Below, piece after piece: positions 32,579 to 43,123 of a stretch of 64,000 nucleotides of DNA. The DNA is from Adiantum capillus-veneris (Eukaryota; Streptophyta; Polypodiopsida; Polypodiales; Pteridaceae), in the NCBI GenBank assembly GCA_014529385.2, contig CM043953.1:116467049-116531048 (forward strand), in the 5' to 3' direction. Every line of letters starts with the position of its first letter. The stretch's first letter is position 1. A model generated the notes under the pieces. It did no database searches, was not told the DNA's origin, and saw only the letters and a list, made by a program, of their open reading frames with translations. Both the position numbers and the translations under genes were made by a program.

Positions 32579-32580
<2 letters not shown>

Positions 32581-32614
<34 letters not shown>
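32581..32614 (+). repeat. (GA)n microsatellite
   Basis: 17 GA units inside the right copy of the duplication. Confidence 0.95.
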
Positions 32615-32616
<2 letters not shown>

Positions 32617-33750
32617 AAAAGCACGTGTACGTGTACGTTCTAGAGCAGAGTGGTGAGAAAAGAGAAGAGAAACACAAGGCACTGGGTGCAATCTCCGCTC
32701 ATGCATTTTCCTGTTGCACATATTACTTATAGACTTCTTGAATGCTCGAAAGGATTACAAACTATCCGCTCGCACAAAAAGTGACCATAGCTCATAAAGA
32801 GCTCTTTAATAATACATTATCAATACATGATATCCTTTTGCATATTCTTATAGACCAACCTTGATTTTCCACCTATCACGTGTAATAAACATATACTTAT
32901 CATTAACAATGCATACCTCTCCATTAGAAAAGCAAATTTTCTCAGTTGCTATGTTATTAATCGGCAAATCATGCTTGTCAAAAACAATTATTGAAATTAT
33001 GTGTCAAAAATATCATGTATCAAAATAAAAACTCATAAAACTCAAAATAAATGAATTTTCTTATGCCTTTCGTATAGTGTCCCATACCACAACAATAAGC
33101 ACTATATGTCATATCTTGAAAATGTATCATGATATCATTGGTCACAGTCATCGTTTAATAATCAGTTTCAATTAATGTCAAGTCCAATTTCAAAAAAATT
33201 ATGAACATCAGATAGTCATAAGCCAAATTTTAATCCAAATCCAAGTTAAAATCTCTTCCATTATATACGCGAGTAACAAAATCACAAGGGACAGAGGTGA
33301 GAAGTTGTTGCAACATGATTTTGTGATTGGTGTTCCCTAAATTGGTGAATCGACACCAATGAGATGTCTGTCTAAATGAGTCAATATGCACTTGCGCTGC
33401 AAAAATCGACAAATCTACATTGATATTATTTAAATTAATGAATGTGTTGTTTGTTGGTGCGGTGCAAATCTACACTCGTGTTGCCAAAATCGACGCATAT
33501 CTATAGTTAATTTGTGTTGTCTAAATCGAAGAATCTACACCAAGATGAGCATTTACACACTGCCTAAATTGATGAATCTGTGTGCACATGACCAATGGAC
33601 TAGGTAAGGCATAAAAGGAAAAATATTTACTACTGCTTGACACCAAAATGGAGTATGTTTGAGTAACAAAGCACTTACAAATTATTTTCCATTATCCTTA
33701 GCACATGTGAGTAGTTGTTTAGCTTAATGAAATATCATCTCATTAGAACA

Positions 33751-33865
33751 TTCATTCAGTGTAAGTACAAGCCACGACGTTAGAGATGGTTGATTTCACA
33801 AATCATATTTCATTCAGTGTAAGTACAAGCCACGACGTTAGAGATGGTTGATTTCACAAATCATA
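33751..33865 (+). repeat. 58-bp tandem duplication
   Basis: 33751-33807 and 33809-33865 are identical 57-bp blocks containing GTACAAGCCACGACG. Perfect identity indicates a recent event. Confidence 0.95.
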
Positions 33866-33870
33866 AGACA

Positions 33871-34277
33871 ATGCAAATAAGTAAAAGAACCTTGTCTTCT
33901 AAAAAAAATTAGAGGTGTTCTTCTTTGTTACAAAACTCCTTAGGTGTCGCCCATGATCAGGTATATCTACAAAGAGAGTAGCTTACAAGAAAGTTTATTA
34001 AGTTAGCATATATCATATGAAAGGATTAAATTGAGGGATTGTCGTATAAAAAGATGTTGTAAGAGATGATGCATAATGTGGCTCAAGTCTTAAGATAAAG
34101 ATGATGCATTATATACAGAATTTGGCCCTATAAAGAGAGAATTGACTTATCAAAGAAAATCCAAATGTTGGCGTTAGATGTATATAATAGAATACATCAA
34201 GAAGTTGCATACTTGGAGATTCTCTAAATAAAAAGCTATTGATAAACAAGCCATGTGAGTTGAGCCTGTCTATCCGT
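33871..34277. other. No gene seen
   Basis: Left flank of the large minus-strand element; no domain. Confidence 0.4.
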
Positions 34278-35032
34278 TGTCGAGGGATATGTGTTCGAAA
34301 CGTGAGTCGGGAAGGCGCCAAGCCTCTGGCTGTGAGAAGTGTGAGACAGAATAAGAACAACAGGTGAAAAAAGGCTACGACAGTCACGGTAAACTTCAAT
34401 TAATCAAGTCAAGCTTTAAATACAACTTAATCGTTAGCCAAGGCGGATTGTTAACAGCACCGTCACTTGGATAATTTGATAACTAGGAGTTTAAGCTTTC
34501 GTTTTACAAGATTAATCGGGCCGTTAACGACACCGAGGCTTAAGACGATGATTAATCAACCTTCGGACTGATGTTGGTGAAGAAAATTTTTGCTTGCCGC
34601 TTTACCTGCTTCAACTGCCCTTGGTTTCTACAAATTTTAATTCTGCTCACTGCCTCAATCATCATGTTTCAATTACTGTCAAATATTTTGTAGCTTCTTG
34701 CTCTATTTGCTTTACACTGACTCAAGTGCCGTTCTCAAGTTTTAACTTTCTCCTGCTCTTCAATTACCATCCAAAGATGTAACCCTTGCTTGGCCGCTAC
34801 ACTTACTCTGTATATTTTCACTGCTTTCGCTTACCAAGCTAGAGAGGGAGAGAGTTCAGAAATTTTAGCTTGCTATCCTGGGTCTCGATCGAACAATTTC
34901 CCTTGGATGAGTCTTTGCTTCAAGTACCTTCTTCTTGCCTTTGCCTACCTTGGTCGTCAGAGATTCTTTCAACCTTTTCTTCAACTCCCTTGCACCTTAG
35001 CTTCGAGAACCTTCCTTGCCTTGCTTCTCAAG

Positions 35033-35035
<3 letters not shown>

Positions 35036-35083
<48 letters not shown>

Positions 35084-35182
35084 TCCTCTCTTTCTTTGCT
35101 TCACCTCACGTTTCCCCCTCTCTTTGCATGCCGAGGGCAAGAGAGAGAGAGAGAGCCTCCCTTGCTTGCTTTGCTGGCCAAG

Positions 35183-35231
<49 letters not shown>
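35036..35231 (+). repeat. Cluster of (GA)n microsatellites in the LTR
   Basis: Three GA runs separated by CT-rich unique sequence. They give rise to spurious Arg-Glu repeat frames. Shorter equivalents are at 53208-53250 and 53281-53295 in the other LTR. Confidence 0.95.
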
Positions 35232-35233
<2 letters not shown>

Positions 35234-35783
35234 CCTTTGCTACCTTCCTGCCATAGCTCCCGGATCCTATTCCCTTCTTCTAACCCTTACGTTCTCTTCC
35301 CTCCTTGCATGCCCATTAACTTCCTCTTGCTCCCCAAGTTCATGCTTCATGCCCCATCTCTCTTTTTAATAGCAATCCCAATTTAGCACCGACGGCGCTG
35401 TCATTGTGGGAACGGCACCGGTGACATGGCAAGGCGGATTTCGAACCTACACAGTTTTTGCTGGGAGCAGCATCAAACGGAGCGCAACGGCCTGCTAGGT
35501 GTTTTTTGCTTCTTCGTCGTGCTCAACCAAGCTTCACATCTCCCGCTACGACTCACTTCGCCCCTGCGCATGTACACGCCATCTGCTCGCTCACGCCATG
35601 CTTTTTTTTGCCTCTTCACACACAATGTGTCTCTTAATTTAAAATGGGCGGCCAATATAATTGGCCCTTGGGCCCTTGGTGAATATGGGCGGTCTTTAGG
35701 GTTATGGGAAGCCCTCCCAATGGGCATTACATTTGACATATATACCGACCCAAGCACCGCCTCGCACACGGTGAAAATATCCT

Positions 35784-35900
35784 AGAGCTCCTTGCCGCAG
35801 TCGTGTTGGCATTCCCTGCAATCATTGCATTCAAAGAGACGACATTCCGAGAAAGTAACTCATCAAGAACTCTAAATCCATCGTCCCAAACTTTGTGGAC
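35784..35900 (-). pseudogene. PPR-derived fragment captured in the LTR
   Basis: The minus frame reads HKVWDDGFRVLDELLSRNVV and SLNAMIAGNA, matching the end of one PPR repeat and the start of the next (VFDEL..RNVVSWNAMIAGYA). The equivalent is in the other LTR at 53850-53962. Because both LTRs carry it, capture happened before this copy inserted. Confidence 0.7.
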
Positions 35901-36599
35901 CCACTAACTGAGGTTGCCAAACCTGCCAAAAGTCATCTCGTACCTCATCATCGATCGTTGTTACCGACTTCAAACATTAATATCTTACAGCTCCGGACTC
36001 CGATTTGCAAGGTGTGAATTCCTATAGACTTCTCAAGCTGCATAGAATGCATACAAACCCTACTAAGGCTATAAAATTCCTAAATGGCACACCGTCTGAG
36101 GCGACCGACCTGGCACGGAACTGACCTCTGAGAAAATTTAATCTGGCGATATCTTGCTAACTGTAACTACGATCACTGATCTGAAAAGACCGACGCGCTC
36201 CACAAAGCGATCACTTTAGGCTCATGCATTCACTTCATTTTTGTCCCCTCAACTGCAGTTGCCCAATCCGGTACGGATCTACATCAACTTAAACTTCAAC
36301 CTGCCATAACTTTTGCATCGTAGCTCCAATCAACGAGCTGTAAAGACAGGTCGGTAGAGCACTTCAAGCACTACATTTCTAGATTGTAATCTCCCATTTG
36401 TGCTCACTTTAAGCATACTATTTTTTAGCATCATTAAGGCATATGTTGGCCCTTTTAAGTCGTATCTGGCATACATTAATCATTAAACTTGGCCTGTTAA
36501 CAAGCCCTTATCACTGCTCAATAAATGTGTAGGCTTCAAAGAAGCTTATATTGCATTGCTTTGCTCTTTTTTCCATCATGGAAGCGGAGCTGGACGACA

Positions 36600-36957
36600 T
36601 CCACCCCCTATGAACCTGCATAGCCTTCGGTCTGTGCCAACTGCACTTCAATTCTGTATCTACTATAGGTACCTTAAGCTCTTTGCCATCATTAGACTTA
36701 CGTAATTGGTAAACATATGGAAGATAATATAAGTCTTATACTTTATCATCAATGTTCTAGCTTATTCATTAGATAGCTGCCCATCAAAAATCTTTAAACC
36801 ATATATGCCATATCTCCAAGGCATTCAATTATGGATAACCTGTTTTGTGAACCCCGCCATACTCAAATGCTCCAGTTAATGATTCACATGGCTTGACCAA
36901 AGATCGCTTTAGGGAACCCTGTCAAGCTCAAGTATGCCTTACTCTGTCTGCACACGG
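36600..36957 (-). other. 3' internal end and polypurine tract of the large element
   Basis: On the minus strand this ends AGGGGGTGGA right before the LTR (36600-36609), a clear polypurine tract. The remaining 350 bp has no coding domain. It is the left-hand remnant of the internal region, cut off by the nested gypsy. Confidence 0.65.
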
Positions 36958-37157
36958 TGTCGAGAAATTTGCGGTCTTGCCAGGAAAGCACCGGGCTTAT
37001 GGCTGTGAGAGTTTGTGAGAGAACTCGACAAAAACTATATGAAGGAGTTAAACCATAGATGCCATGAAGACTAGGGTTTGGAAAGAAGTACAATCAAAGA
37101 AGCCCACCCATTCTCTCTTGCACTCACACGCACAAAGAAAGAACACAAAAGAAAATG

Positions 37158-37370
37158 TCAAAATAACACAAAGATGAAAACATCAAGGCTATGGTCATAT
37201 CGTATCATGGGTAATATGAAAGGGTTAACAGATGAGTTAATGGCATTCAATCTTGGCTGGCCAAATAGGCTACGAATTGTTCTTTGGAATTGTAGTTTTG
37301 TGCTTACCATAATATATATATTTTGTCTAGTGATTGGGATTAATTGTGTGTACAAATCCTCTTGGTTCAT
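37158..37370 (-). CDS. LTR small ORF 1 (70 aa), unknown function
   Basis: The frame runs from the ATG at 37370 to the TGA at 37158-37160. It begins MNQEDLYTQLIPITRQN and contains LFGQPRLNAINSSVNPFILP and SLDVFIFVLF. Its start overlaps the stop of the upstream small ORF by ATGA, a coupling-like arrangement. It is homologous to leader small ORF 1 of the Tat-like element (14561 onward, split) and more distantly to small ORF 2. Conservation between two different retrotransposon families with mainly synonymous change supports a real protein. No known domain. Confidence 0.65.
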   Translation of the reverse strand: MNQEDLYTQLIPITRQNIYIMVSTKLQFQRTIRSLFGQPRLNAINSSVNPFILPMIRYDHSLDVFIFVLF

Positions 37371-37585
37371 AGCAAGATAACTACGCTTACGTCAAAAGAA
37401 AATTTATAGTCTATGAGAGGTAGTATGATGGGATCCGGTGATAGAAGTATTTCATTGAGCCTTTCTGGGCCAAAGAGAAACACTATATGTTGTTGAAAGT
37501 GTATTTTACGGCTAATCCATACGTTAATTCTAATAGATCGTACAGAGTGAAAGCGATAGAAATTATCATCATGTGGGTTATTCAT
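37367..37585 (-). CDS. LTR small ORF 2 (72 aa), unknown function
   Basis: The frame runs from the ATG at 37585 to the TGA at 37367-37369. It contains SIRINVWISRKIHFQQHIVF, LFGPERLNEILLSPDP and ILPLIDY. By eye about 58% identical to the Tat leader ORF at 20351-20569, with many silent codon differences. It is the first ATG frame after a CT-rich stretch that would lie in the transcribed leader. The order of the two ORFs is reversed relative to the Tat leader. Confidence 0.65.
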   Translation of the reverse strand: MNNPHDDNFYRFHSVRSIRINVWISRKIHFQQHIVFLFGPERLNEILLSPDPIILPLIDYKFSFDVSVVILL

Positions 37586-37684
37586 CTAGGATAGTATGTG
37601 AGAAATGTAGATATGAGAGAAGAGAAGAGATGAGAAGTTTCCCTCCCAAGCTCTATTCTTGCCCGTAGGCAATAAGGATACTGC

Positions 37685-38470
37685 GGGAAGAGATGTACCT
37701 GTAGCAAGGAGAACCTAAAATTTGTAGAGAGGATGAATTACTAAGAGTGAAAGAGATAGATTTGGTTAAAGAGATGAGATTAGATATATATATATATATA
37801 TGTTGGATTAGAGATGAAAAAGAAAACAACAAGAAATCAAGAAAACATCAATGTAGAACACATCTTACTTGACAAACCCTTCGACACCATTATTGATGGA
37901 GAGAGAAGAAGAGTGGAGAATTCCACTTTGATTGATACACCAAGTGTAAGACCTTCTTTGATTAGAGTTGATCTTCCAAGGTTAGCTTGTTGCAAGAATG
38001 GCTAGTCTTCTTCTAGGAAAAAGTGTAGGCTTGGGCTTATGTTAATGGCTAAGTACAATTAGGCGTTACTACTCACTCCCTCATGAATTCCTCTTATCAA
38101 TGGCTTAAATGCTTGAGTTCCTTTCAAGGAAGAAGAGGTCCCCTTTTATAGGTGAAGGGAACCCCCAAGGGTTTACACAAGAAGAGAGGAGCCAGTGTGA
38201 ACAGAAATTGGAAAAGTTGGAAATGAGCTGTCCCTGCATGATGTGGGCAGACTGGGGTCCAGTATTTTGATCATATCTTCTCAACCGTGGCTCTAAATAA
38301 AAAAGTAAAAATATGGGCAGAAACTTCAGCTCATTAGCTACGATTTTCATTTTAAAATCATTTTCCAATTCGGATTGGAACCTTGTGTAAAAAATTCATC
38401 AAAATAGGGTCCATTTATGGCAGCAAAAGTCTTCATGTGGTCTCCTTAGCCTAGACTTTCATTTAATTCC
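37685..38470 (-). other. LTR segment missing from the 5' LTR, with core promoter
   Basis: This 786-bp piece is flanked by ACTGC and AAAGG, which are directly joined in the other LTR at 45686/45687. There is no duplication at the edges, so deletion from the other LTR is more likely than insertion here. It contains CCTATAAAAGGGGACC, the best TATA box of the LTR. Confidence 0.8.
38144..38150 (-). promoter_or_regulatory. TATA box in the 3' LTR of the nested gypsy
   Basis: TATAAAA on the minus strand in a GC-rich context, upstream of the CT-rich leader and small ORFs. Confidence 0.6.
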
Positions 38471-38977
38471 AAAGGACACCTCATGCCATATGAAAGCATG
38501 ACATTGCTCCTTGACAAAGTTTTGTAATCATGCTTGCAATAATGCATTAAAATAAGTGTATCTTTGAAATCATGCCACCTAGTGTCCCACTAGGATTTGA
38601 TTCTCTCCTAGTAGCTATTTAAAAAGAAATATAAGAAAAGTATAAAAAATACATAGAATATATATATATATTGGAGTTTACCCTAGATATAGGATCTAGC
38701 TAGGGTGTGAGATGATAATGAAATAGTAGAAATAAAGAATCAATGCTTTTTGCCCCAAGTTAAAGAGGCGGAGCTATTGATGCTTTTCCCATAGTATTTT
38801 CTGATGGTAAAGTAAGGATAGGTTACCCTTGAGAAAAATAATAGGATGAGATAGAAGGTTTATTATTATACTTAAATATGCATATGTACACTATAGGAAA
38901 TATAATTATGTATCTAAAAAAATACAAGATAGATCTTGTAGCATGCGTTCCCACTATGTACGTTTCACAGCACGACA

Positions 38978-38989
38978 TCCACCCCCTCT
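38978..38989 (-). other. Polypurine tract of the nested gypsy
   Basis: AGAGGGGGTGGA on the minus strand directly before the 3' LTR. It is almost the same as the tract of the large host element, which suggests the two are related. Confidence 0.8.
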
Positions 38990-39035
38990 AAACCTGCACA
39001 TCCTCTGGTATGTGCCACATTGTCTCTTTGTAAGA

Positions 39036-39659
39036 TTAGACCTCTTGTACATCTTCCTTGTCTTCTTCTTCACTGGATGATTCCACAGCTTCATGTTCAC
39101 TTTGATCTTCACCTGTGTTTTTCTCTTCTTCCTCATCAATATCTTCTAGATCATTGTCTCCTCTTCTCTTAAACATTTTAATCCTTTTTCCTGCAATGGG
39201 AATCTTTACTTCTGTACCATCTAGTTCAGACAAGCTGTAAGTAGCATTTTCATGCACATGCTTTACAACATACGGTCCAAACCATCTTTTTGAGAACTTA
39301 CGCATGACTGTGTGCTGGTTATCAAGGCTACTATCATACACTAAACCCCAGTCACCTTTGTCAATTGCTTTGCTCCTGAGTCGATGTCGCTTATCAAAAT
39401 AGTCCTTGTTTTTCAACCTTGCATTTTTGAGTTGTTCTTTTGCAGCTTCAATGTCTCCAGGTCTTCTCTCTAGCTGCCTTATACGCAGTGCAAGGAGATC
39501 TTCCCTACTAAGCCCCTCTTGCCAAGGTAGTACATTCCATGTGGGAATTGTATCCTCAATCGGCATCACTGGCTTTTGACCATGCATTAGCTCCGCAGGC
39601 ATGTAGCCAGTTACTGAGCTATGTGTTGTACGATCAGCCCATAAAGAATATGGTAACAA
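39036..39659 (-). pseudogene. Integrase C-terminal part
   Basis: In frame with the integrase core across TGA 39666-39668. It contains TTHSSVTGYMPAELMHGQKP, a helical linker and the GPY/F motif (KRWFGPYVVKHV). It ends with a strongly acidic tail (DIDEEEEKNTGEDQSE.., SSSEEEDKEDV). The acidic tail is unusual; it may be a targeting module analogous to a chromodomain, which is inference. Confidence 0.85.
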
Positions 39660-39665
39660 TTTTGG

Positions 39666-40136
39666 TCACTCACCAACTCTTCGTTCGCAAGCCTTGGCCA
39701 AAGCTTTTATGATAGGAGGATGCCCTCTTTCACTCTTTCCATTGCCTTCAGGGTTGTAAGCTGTAGTAAGAGAAAGCTTGATCCCTAATCTAGAAAAGAA
39801 CTCCCTTGCTTCTTCGGCATCCAGTTCACCTCGATCTGCAGTGATTTTTCCCACACAACCATAACGGAAAATCACTTCATCAAGAAGGAATTTGCACACA
39901 GCTTCTGTGGTCTTAGCTCTTAATGCTCTTCCTTCAACCTGGTTAGTTAGGTCCTCTCGTGCAAGAACCAAGTATCTCATCTGCCAGAGTCCTAAAGGCA
40001 TCGTGACTAGATCCACAACCCATTTATAGTGCATGGCTAGTGGATATGTAGGGTGCAATCCATCACGATGTCGAACATTTGAATACATTTGACAAGTTAC
40101 ACATGACTCTACAAACTGAGATACATCTTTATACAT
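39666..40136 (-). pseudogene. Integrase zinc region end and catalytic core
   Basis: It reads VESCVTCQMYSN (end of the HHCC zinc finger), WVVDLVTMPLG (first Asp), ITADRGELDAEEAREFF (second Asp) and AYNPEGNGKSERGH (Glu), with 34 residues between the second Asp and Glu. The frame is the same as its neighbours and is bounded by a TAA at 40149-40151 and a TGA at 39666-39668, both where an aromatic residue is expected. Confidence 0.9.
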
Positions 40137-40148
40137 ACCCTTCCACCA

Positions 40149-41864
40149 TTATTTTTCTTTCAACTTGGAGAAGGTTGCCCACACACCCCTGTGTCCAGCC
40201 CATAGACTCTCATGAAACTCTTGCATGAGCTTTACTTGAGTCTCTTTTTTACATATAACCCGTTGTGGTGTAGCACCCTTTTGTTTAGGATGCTTCCACA
40301 AGTAACCATCCCTTAAAAAGTACCCATATGCTTTCCTGCGTATCCTCTTGAATTCTTGTTCAGACCAATCATCCTGTTTTGTTAGAGTACTCAAGTACCT
40401 TCCAATAGAAAGCCAATCACCTTCATAAAGATCTTTCAAGAACAATTCAAGTGAATTAGTCATGCAGACATTGTTACCTTTGACATGAGAGATACAATAG
40501 AATTTTGTGCCTACATCATCTCCCTCATCAATCATTTGTGACTCATCTTCATACCTTGCCCTTGATAGCATATCTGCCACTGTATTGTCTTTACCTGCAA
40601 TGTGCTTAAACTCGGGATTTAAGGACTTAATGTAGGCAATCCACCGCAACATAGCAATGTCTGGTGTTGAGCAGCTTGTAATCATCCCAAGAAGTGGTAG
40701 ACAATCTGTTTCTACAACCACACATGCACCAATTAGGTACTCTTTCCCAATTTTCAAGGCTGTAACCATACCCCATAACTCTCTCTTTATCTGTGGATAG
40801 TTTCTTTGGCGAGCACTTAGTACCTTTGCTCCAAATCTTACCACATACCTGTGTCCTTCTTTGTCATCTTGCCCTATTGCCCATCCAATCCCTGTAGGAC
40901 TGGTATCTACTGTCACAATCACTGGCCTTTGACACTCATAGTCTACCTTTCTCAAAGTCGTTGCTGACTGGAGTAACTCCTTTAGCTTTTTCATGGATTT
41001 TACATGTGCTTCTGTCCATTTAAACTTTTGATTCTTTCTAAGCAGCTGATAAAGAGGATCAGCTACATGTGCATAATGTGAAATCCAAATAACATAGAAG
41101 ACACATGCTCCCAGAAACCTTCTAACCTCAGTGATGCTAGTGCATGTTTCTTTCATTCTTTGGATGGCATCTACCTTTGATGGACAAGGTTTCCTACCAT
41201 ATGGCCCGCACATGTGCCCCACAATGAGCACTTCTTTGACACCAAACATAGACTTTTTCCCTGACAATGTAAGATTCACTTCTTCCAACCTAGACAAAAT
41301 TTTATCACAATCATTTATGTGATTTACCACAAACCTACGACATCCCTTGAGATCCAAAGCTTCATCTTTGTCACTTTCTTCACATCCTTTGATAGGCAAA
41401 TCATCAATGAAAGGCATTGTGATTTGAGGAATAAAGTCACGTAAGACCTTATTCATCCCATTCATCATATGTGCTACCGAGTTGGTTGCTCCCTGTGGCA
41501 AGGTACACATCCTTACCAAACCCAAAGGTGTCCTCATGGTTGTCAAGTCTCTGCTTTTGATTGCAAGCTGAAATTGATCATACCCTGAGTAGAGATCCCC
41601 CATTGAGTAGATTGCCCTCCCTGCAAACGCCTCTGCAAATTCATCCACAATTGGACCTGTACCTACATTTCTAATTGTCACCTGTAGAGAACCATTCTTC
41701 TTTGGAACTGTGAACCACCTGTTTGAGTATGGAGCACAAGAAGGCTCCAAGATTCCCTTTTTTATTTTCTCATTCAGTAGCTCTACTAACTTTGGCAAAT
41801 GAGCCTTTGGAACCGGAATAGGCCGCAGATTCCAAGGTACATGAGGTATTGTGAAAATTACCAT
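40149..41864 (-). pseudogene. Reverse transcriptase, RNase H and integrase N-terminus
   Basis: A 571-codon open stretch. RT motifs are APYSNRWFTVPKKNGSLQ, MGDLYSGYDQFQLAI, LPQGATNSVAHMM and the catalytic FIDD at about 41400-41411 followed by LPIKG. The thumb reads GHMCGPYGRKPCPSKVDAI. RNase H has VTVDTSPTGIGWAIGQ, KRELWGMVTALK and the final DNTVADMLSRA with its Asp. Integrase begins with FHESLWAGHRGVWATFSKLK. The family is a gypsy lineage distinct from chromovirus and Tat. It is joined in frame to upstream and downstream pieces by single stops. Confidence 0.93.
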
Positions 41865-41933
41865 AGGAGCTACAATATAAGGATCAACACATCCTATCTC
41901 ATGTGGCTCAAATGCAAAAGCCTTACCATGCTT

Positions 41934-42551
41934 TCAAAGAATTTCTTTGAAGCACTTTGTCTCCTCCTGTGTTAGAAACTCCTCGCAACCAATCTGCAAC
42001 TCTTGAAAAGACTCCTTTGTGAAGGTATGCCCAATCTTTTTAGGATTCCGCAAACTTGGTTGTAAAGAAGCCTGTTCAATCTTTTCCCTGTTGTTGGGTG
42101 GTAAGGGTGAAGCTACTGGTTTCACCTTCTTTGCTACACTCTTGTATTTAGTTTCAACATGGACTTCTGGGCCAACTGTTTGGCTTTCTTTAAAGGCTTC
42201 TATTACTTGATACATTTCCATAGAGCAAACTTCCACAACTTCATTTTCAAGATGCAAACTACACCTCATTATAGCATCAAGCTCACCCATAGTATCTACA
42301 AAATAAACTTGCTCCCACAAACCCAAAACATTTTCAGTAGGCTTTAGCAACCCACTCTTTTTCATGCCTATTTGTACATTATGCACATATTGCCTCTCAT
42401 ATCTCTTCAAATCTTCAAGTTTTGTAAAACATACTGATCCATTCCTTGTTACCAAGGAGCTCATTGTGAAAGTTTCAACTATTTTTGGATCAGGCGAGAC
42501 CCTTTTTCTTTCTGTACCATTGCAATCCCGCTTTACAATGGTACTTGGCAA
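41934..42551 (-). pseudogene. Protease-RT linker region
   Basis: Frame of 205 codons upstream of RT, in the same frame as RT across the TGA at 41934-41936 (flanking residues suggest Trp). It ends QIGCEEFLTQEETKCFKEIL and, after the stop, continues KHGKAFAFEPHEIGCVDP, the usual pre-RT segment. It lies in the -1 frame relative to the protease ORF, the switch falling at a GGGTTTT heptamer (42551-42557). Confidence 0.8.
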
Positions 42552-43123
42552 AAACCCATCATTTCTCTATGATCATGAAACTCTTTGCTTACCTTTGGTA
42601 GAGGATGTTCTCTGAGGTTGTCACGATTTCTTTCATGGTTTACACAAACTGTGAGAAATTGGACAGCACGTTTACCATCTTTGCTACGTATCCTAGCATA
42701 TGCTAAACCATCGTCCATTACCTTTGTTTCCATTCGAACTCCCACAATGTAGGGTTGTCCAAGGATGAGATGATATGAAGATGTATCCTGAACAAAGAAG
42801 TTTTGGTCAATCTTTACATCACCTATTTTCACCTTCACACCTGGACATGCTGCATACAATTCACCGGATGAATTGTTTGCCACTTTTACCATCCAACCAT
42901 GATCTGTGTCCATTGGCCATTTGCACTTGTTGTAGAGACTCTTTGACATTATGTTTATTTTTGAACCATGGTCAATCAAGGCAACAAATGGCTCTTCAAG
43001 ATCACCTACCTTGACCAAAGTTTCTGTAGTAGCCCTTGCCCAATGACTTCGTGAATAGTAACTCCTAGGAATATCTTCAACTTCTTCATCATCATTTGAG
43101 AAATGCACTTGCTTCACTCTCAC
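42533..43123 (-). pseudogene. Retropepsin-like aspartic protease
   Basis: The protein has FVALIDHGSKINIMSKSLY, the protease active site with His in place of Ser/Thr (DHG). The second half has YHLILGQPYIVGVRM, the usual flap/LILG block. It is not in frame with gag (overlap 43092-43123, +1) nor with RT (overlap 42533-42551, -1). There is no ATG start, so it depended on fusion or frameshifting for expression. Confidence 0.85.

Larger units (their letters stand above)
32480..33870 (-). repeat. Right copy of the inverted segmental duplication
   Basis: The reverse complement is homologous to about 2020-4130, without the solo LTR. It carries its own GA expansion (32581-32614) where the left copy has a CT-rich stretch, and a tandem duplication at its 5' end. 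Confidence 0.7.
34278..36599 (-). repeat. 3' LTR of the large minus-strand element
   Basis: 2322 bp, matching 49783-54603 outside the insertion. It contains three long GA runs (about 35036-35081, 35138-35155, 35186-35231) and a PPR-derived fragment. TG..CA ends; the GA runs are the main length difference from the other LTR. Confidence 0.88.
36958..38977 (-). repeat. 3' LTR of the nested gypsy (full length)
   Basis: 2020 bp. On the minus strand it starts TGTCGTGC and ends CTCGACA. It contains a TATA box, a CT-rich leader and two small coding frames near its end. The segment 37685-38470 is absent from the other LTR. Confidence 0.92.

Noticed and set aside
35016-35386. Long frames with Arg-Glu repeats (also at 31109-31716, 32390-32656, 52938-53381)
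   Set aside because: They are translations of GA/CT microsatellites inside LTRs or spacer and have no domain.
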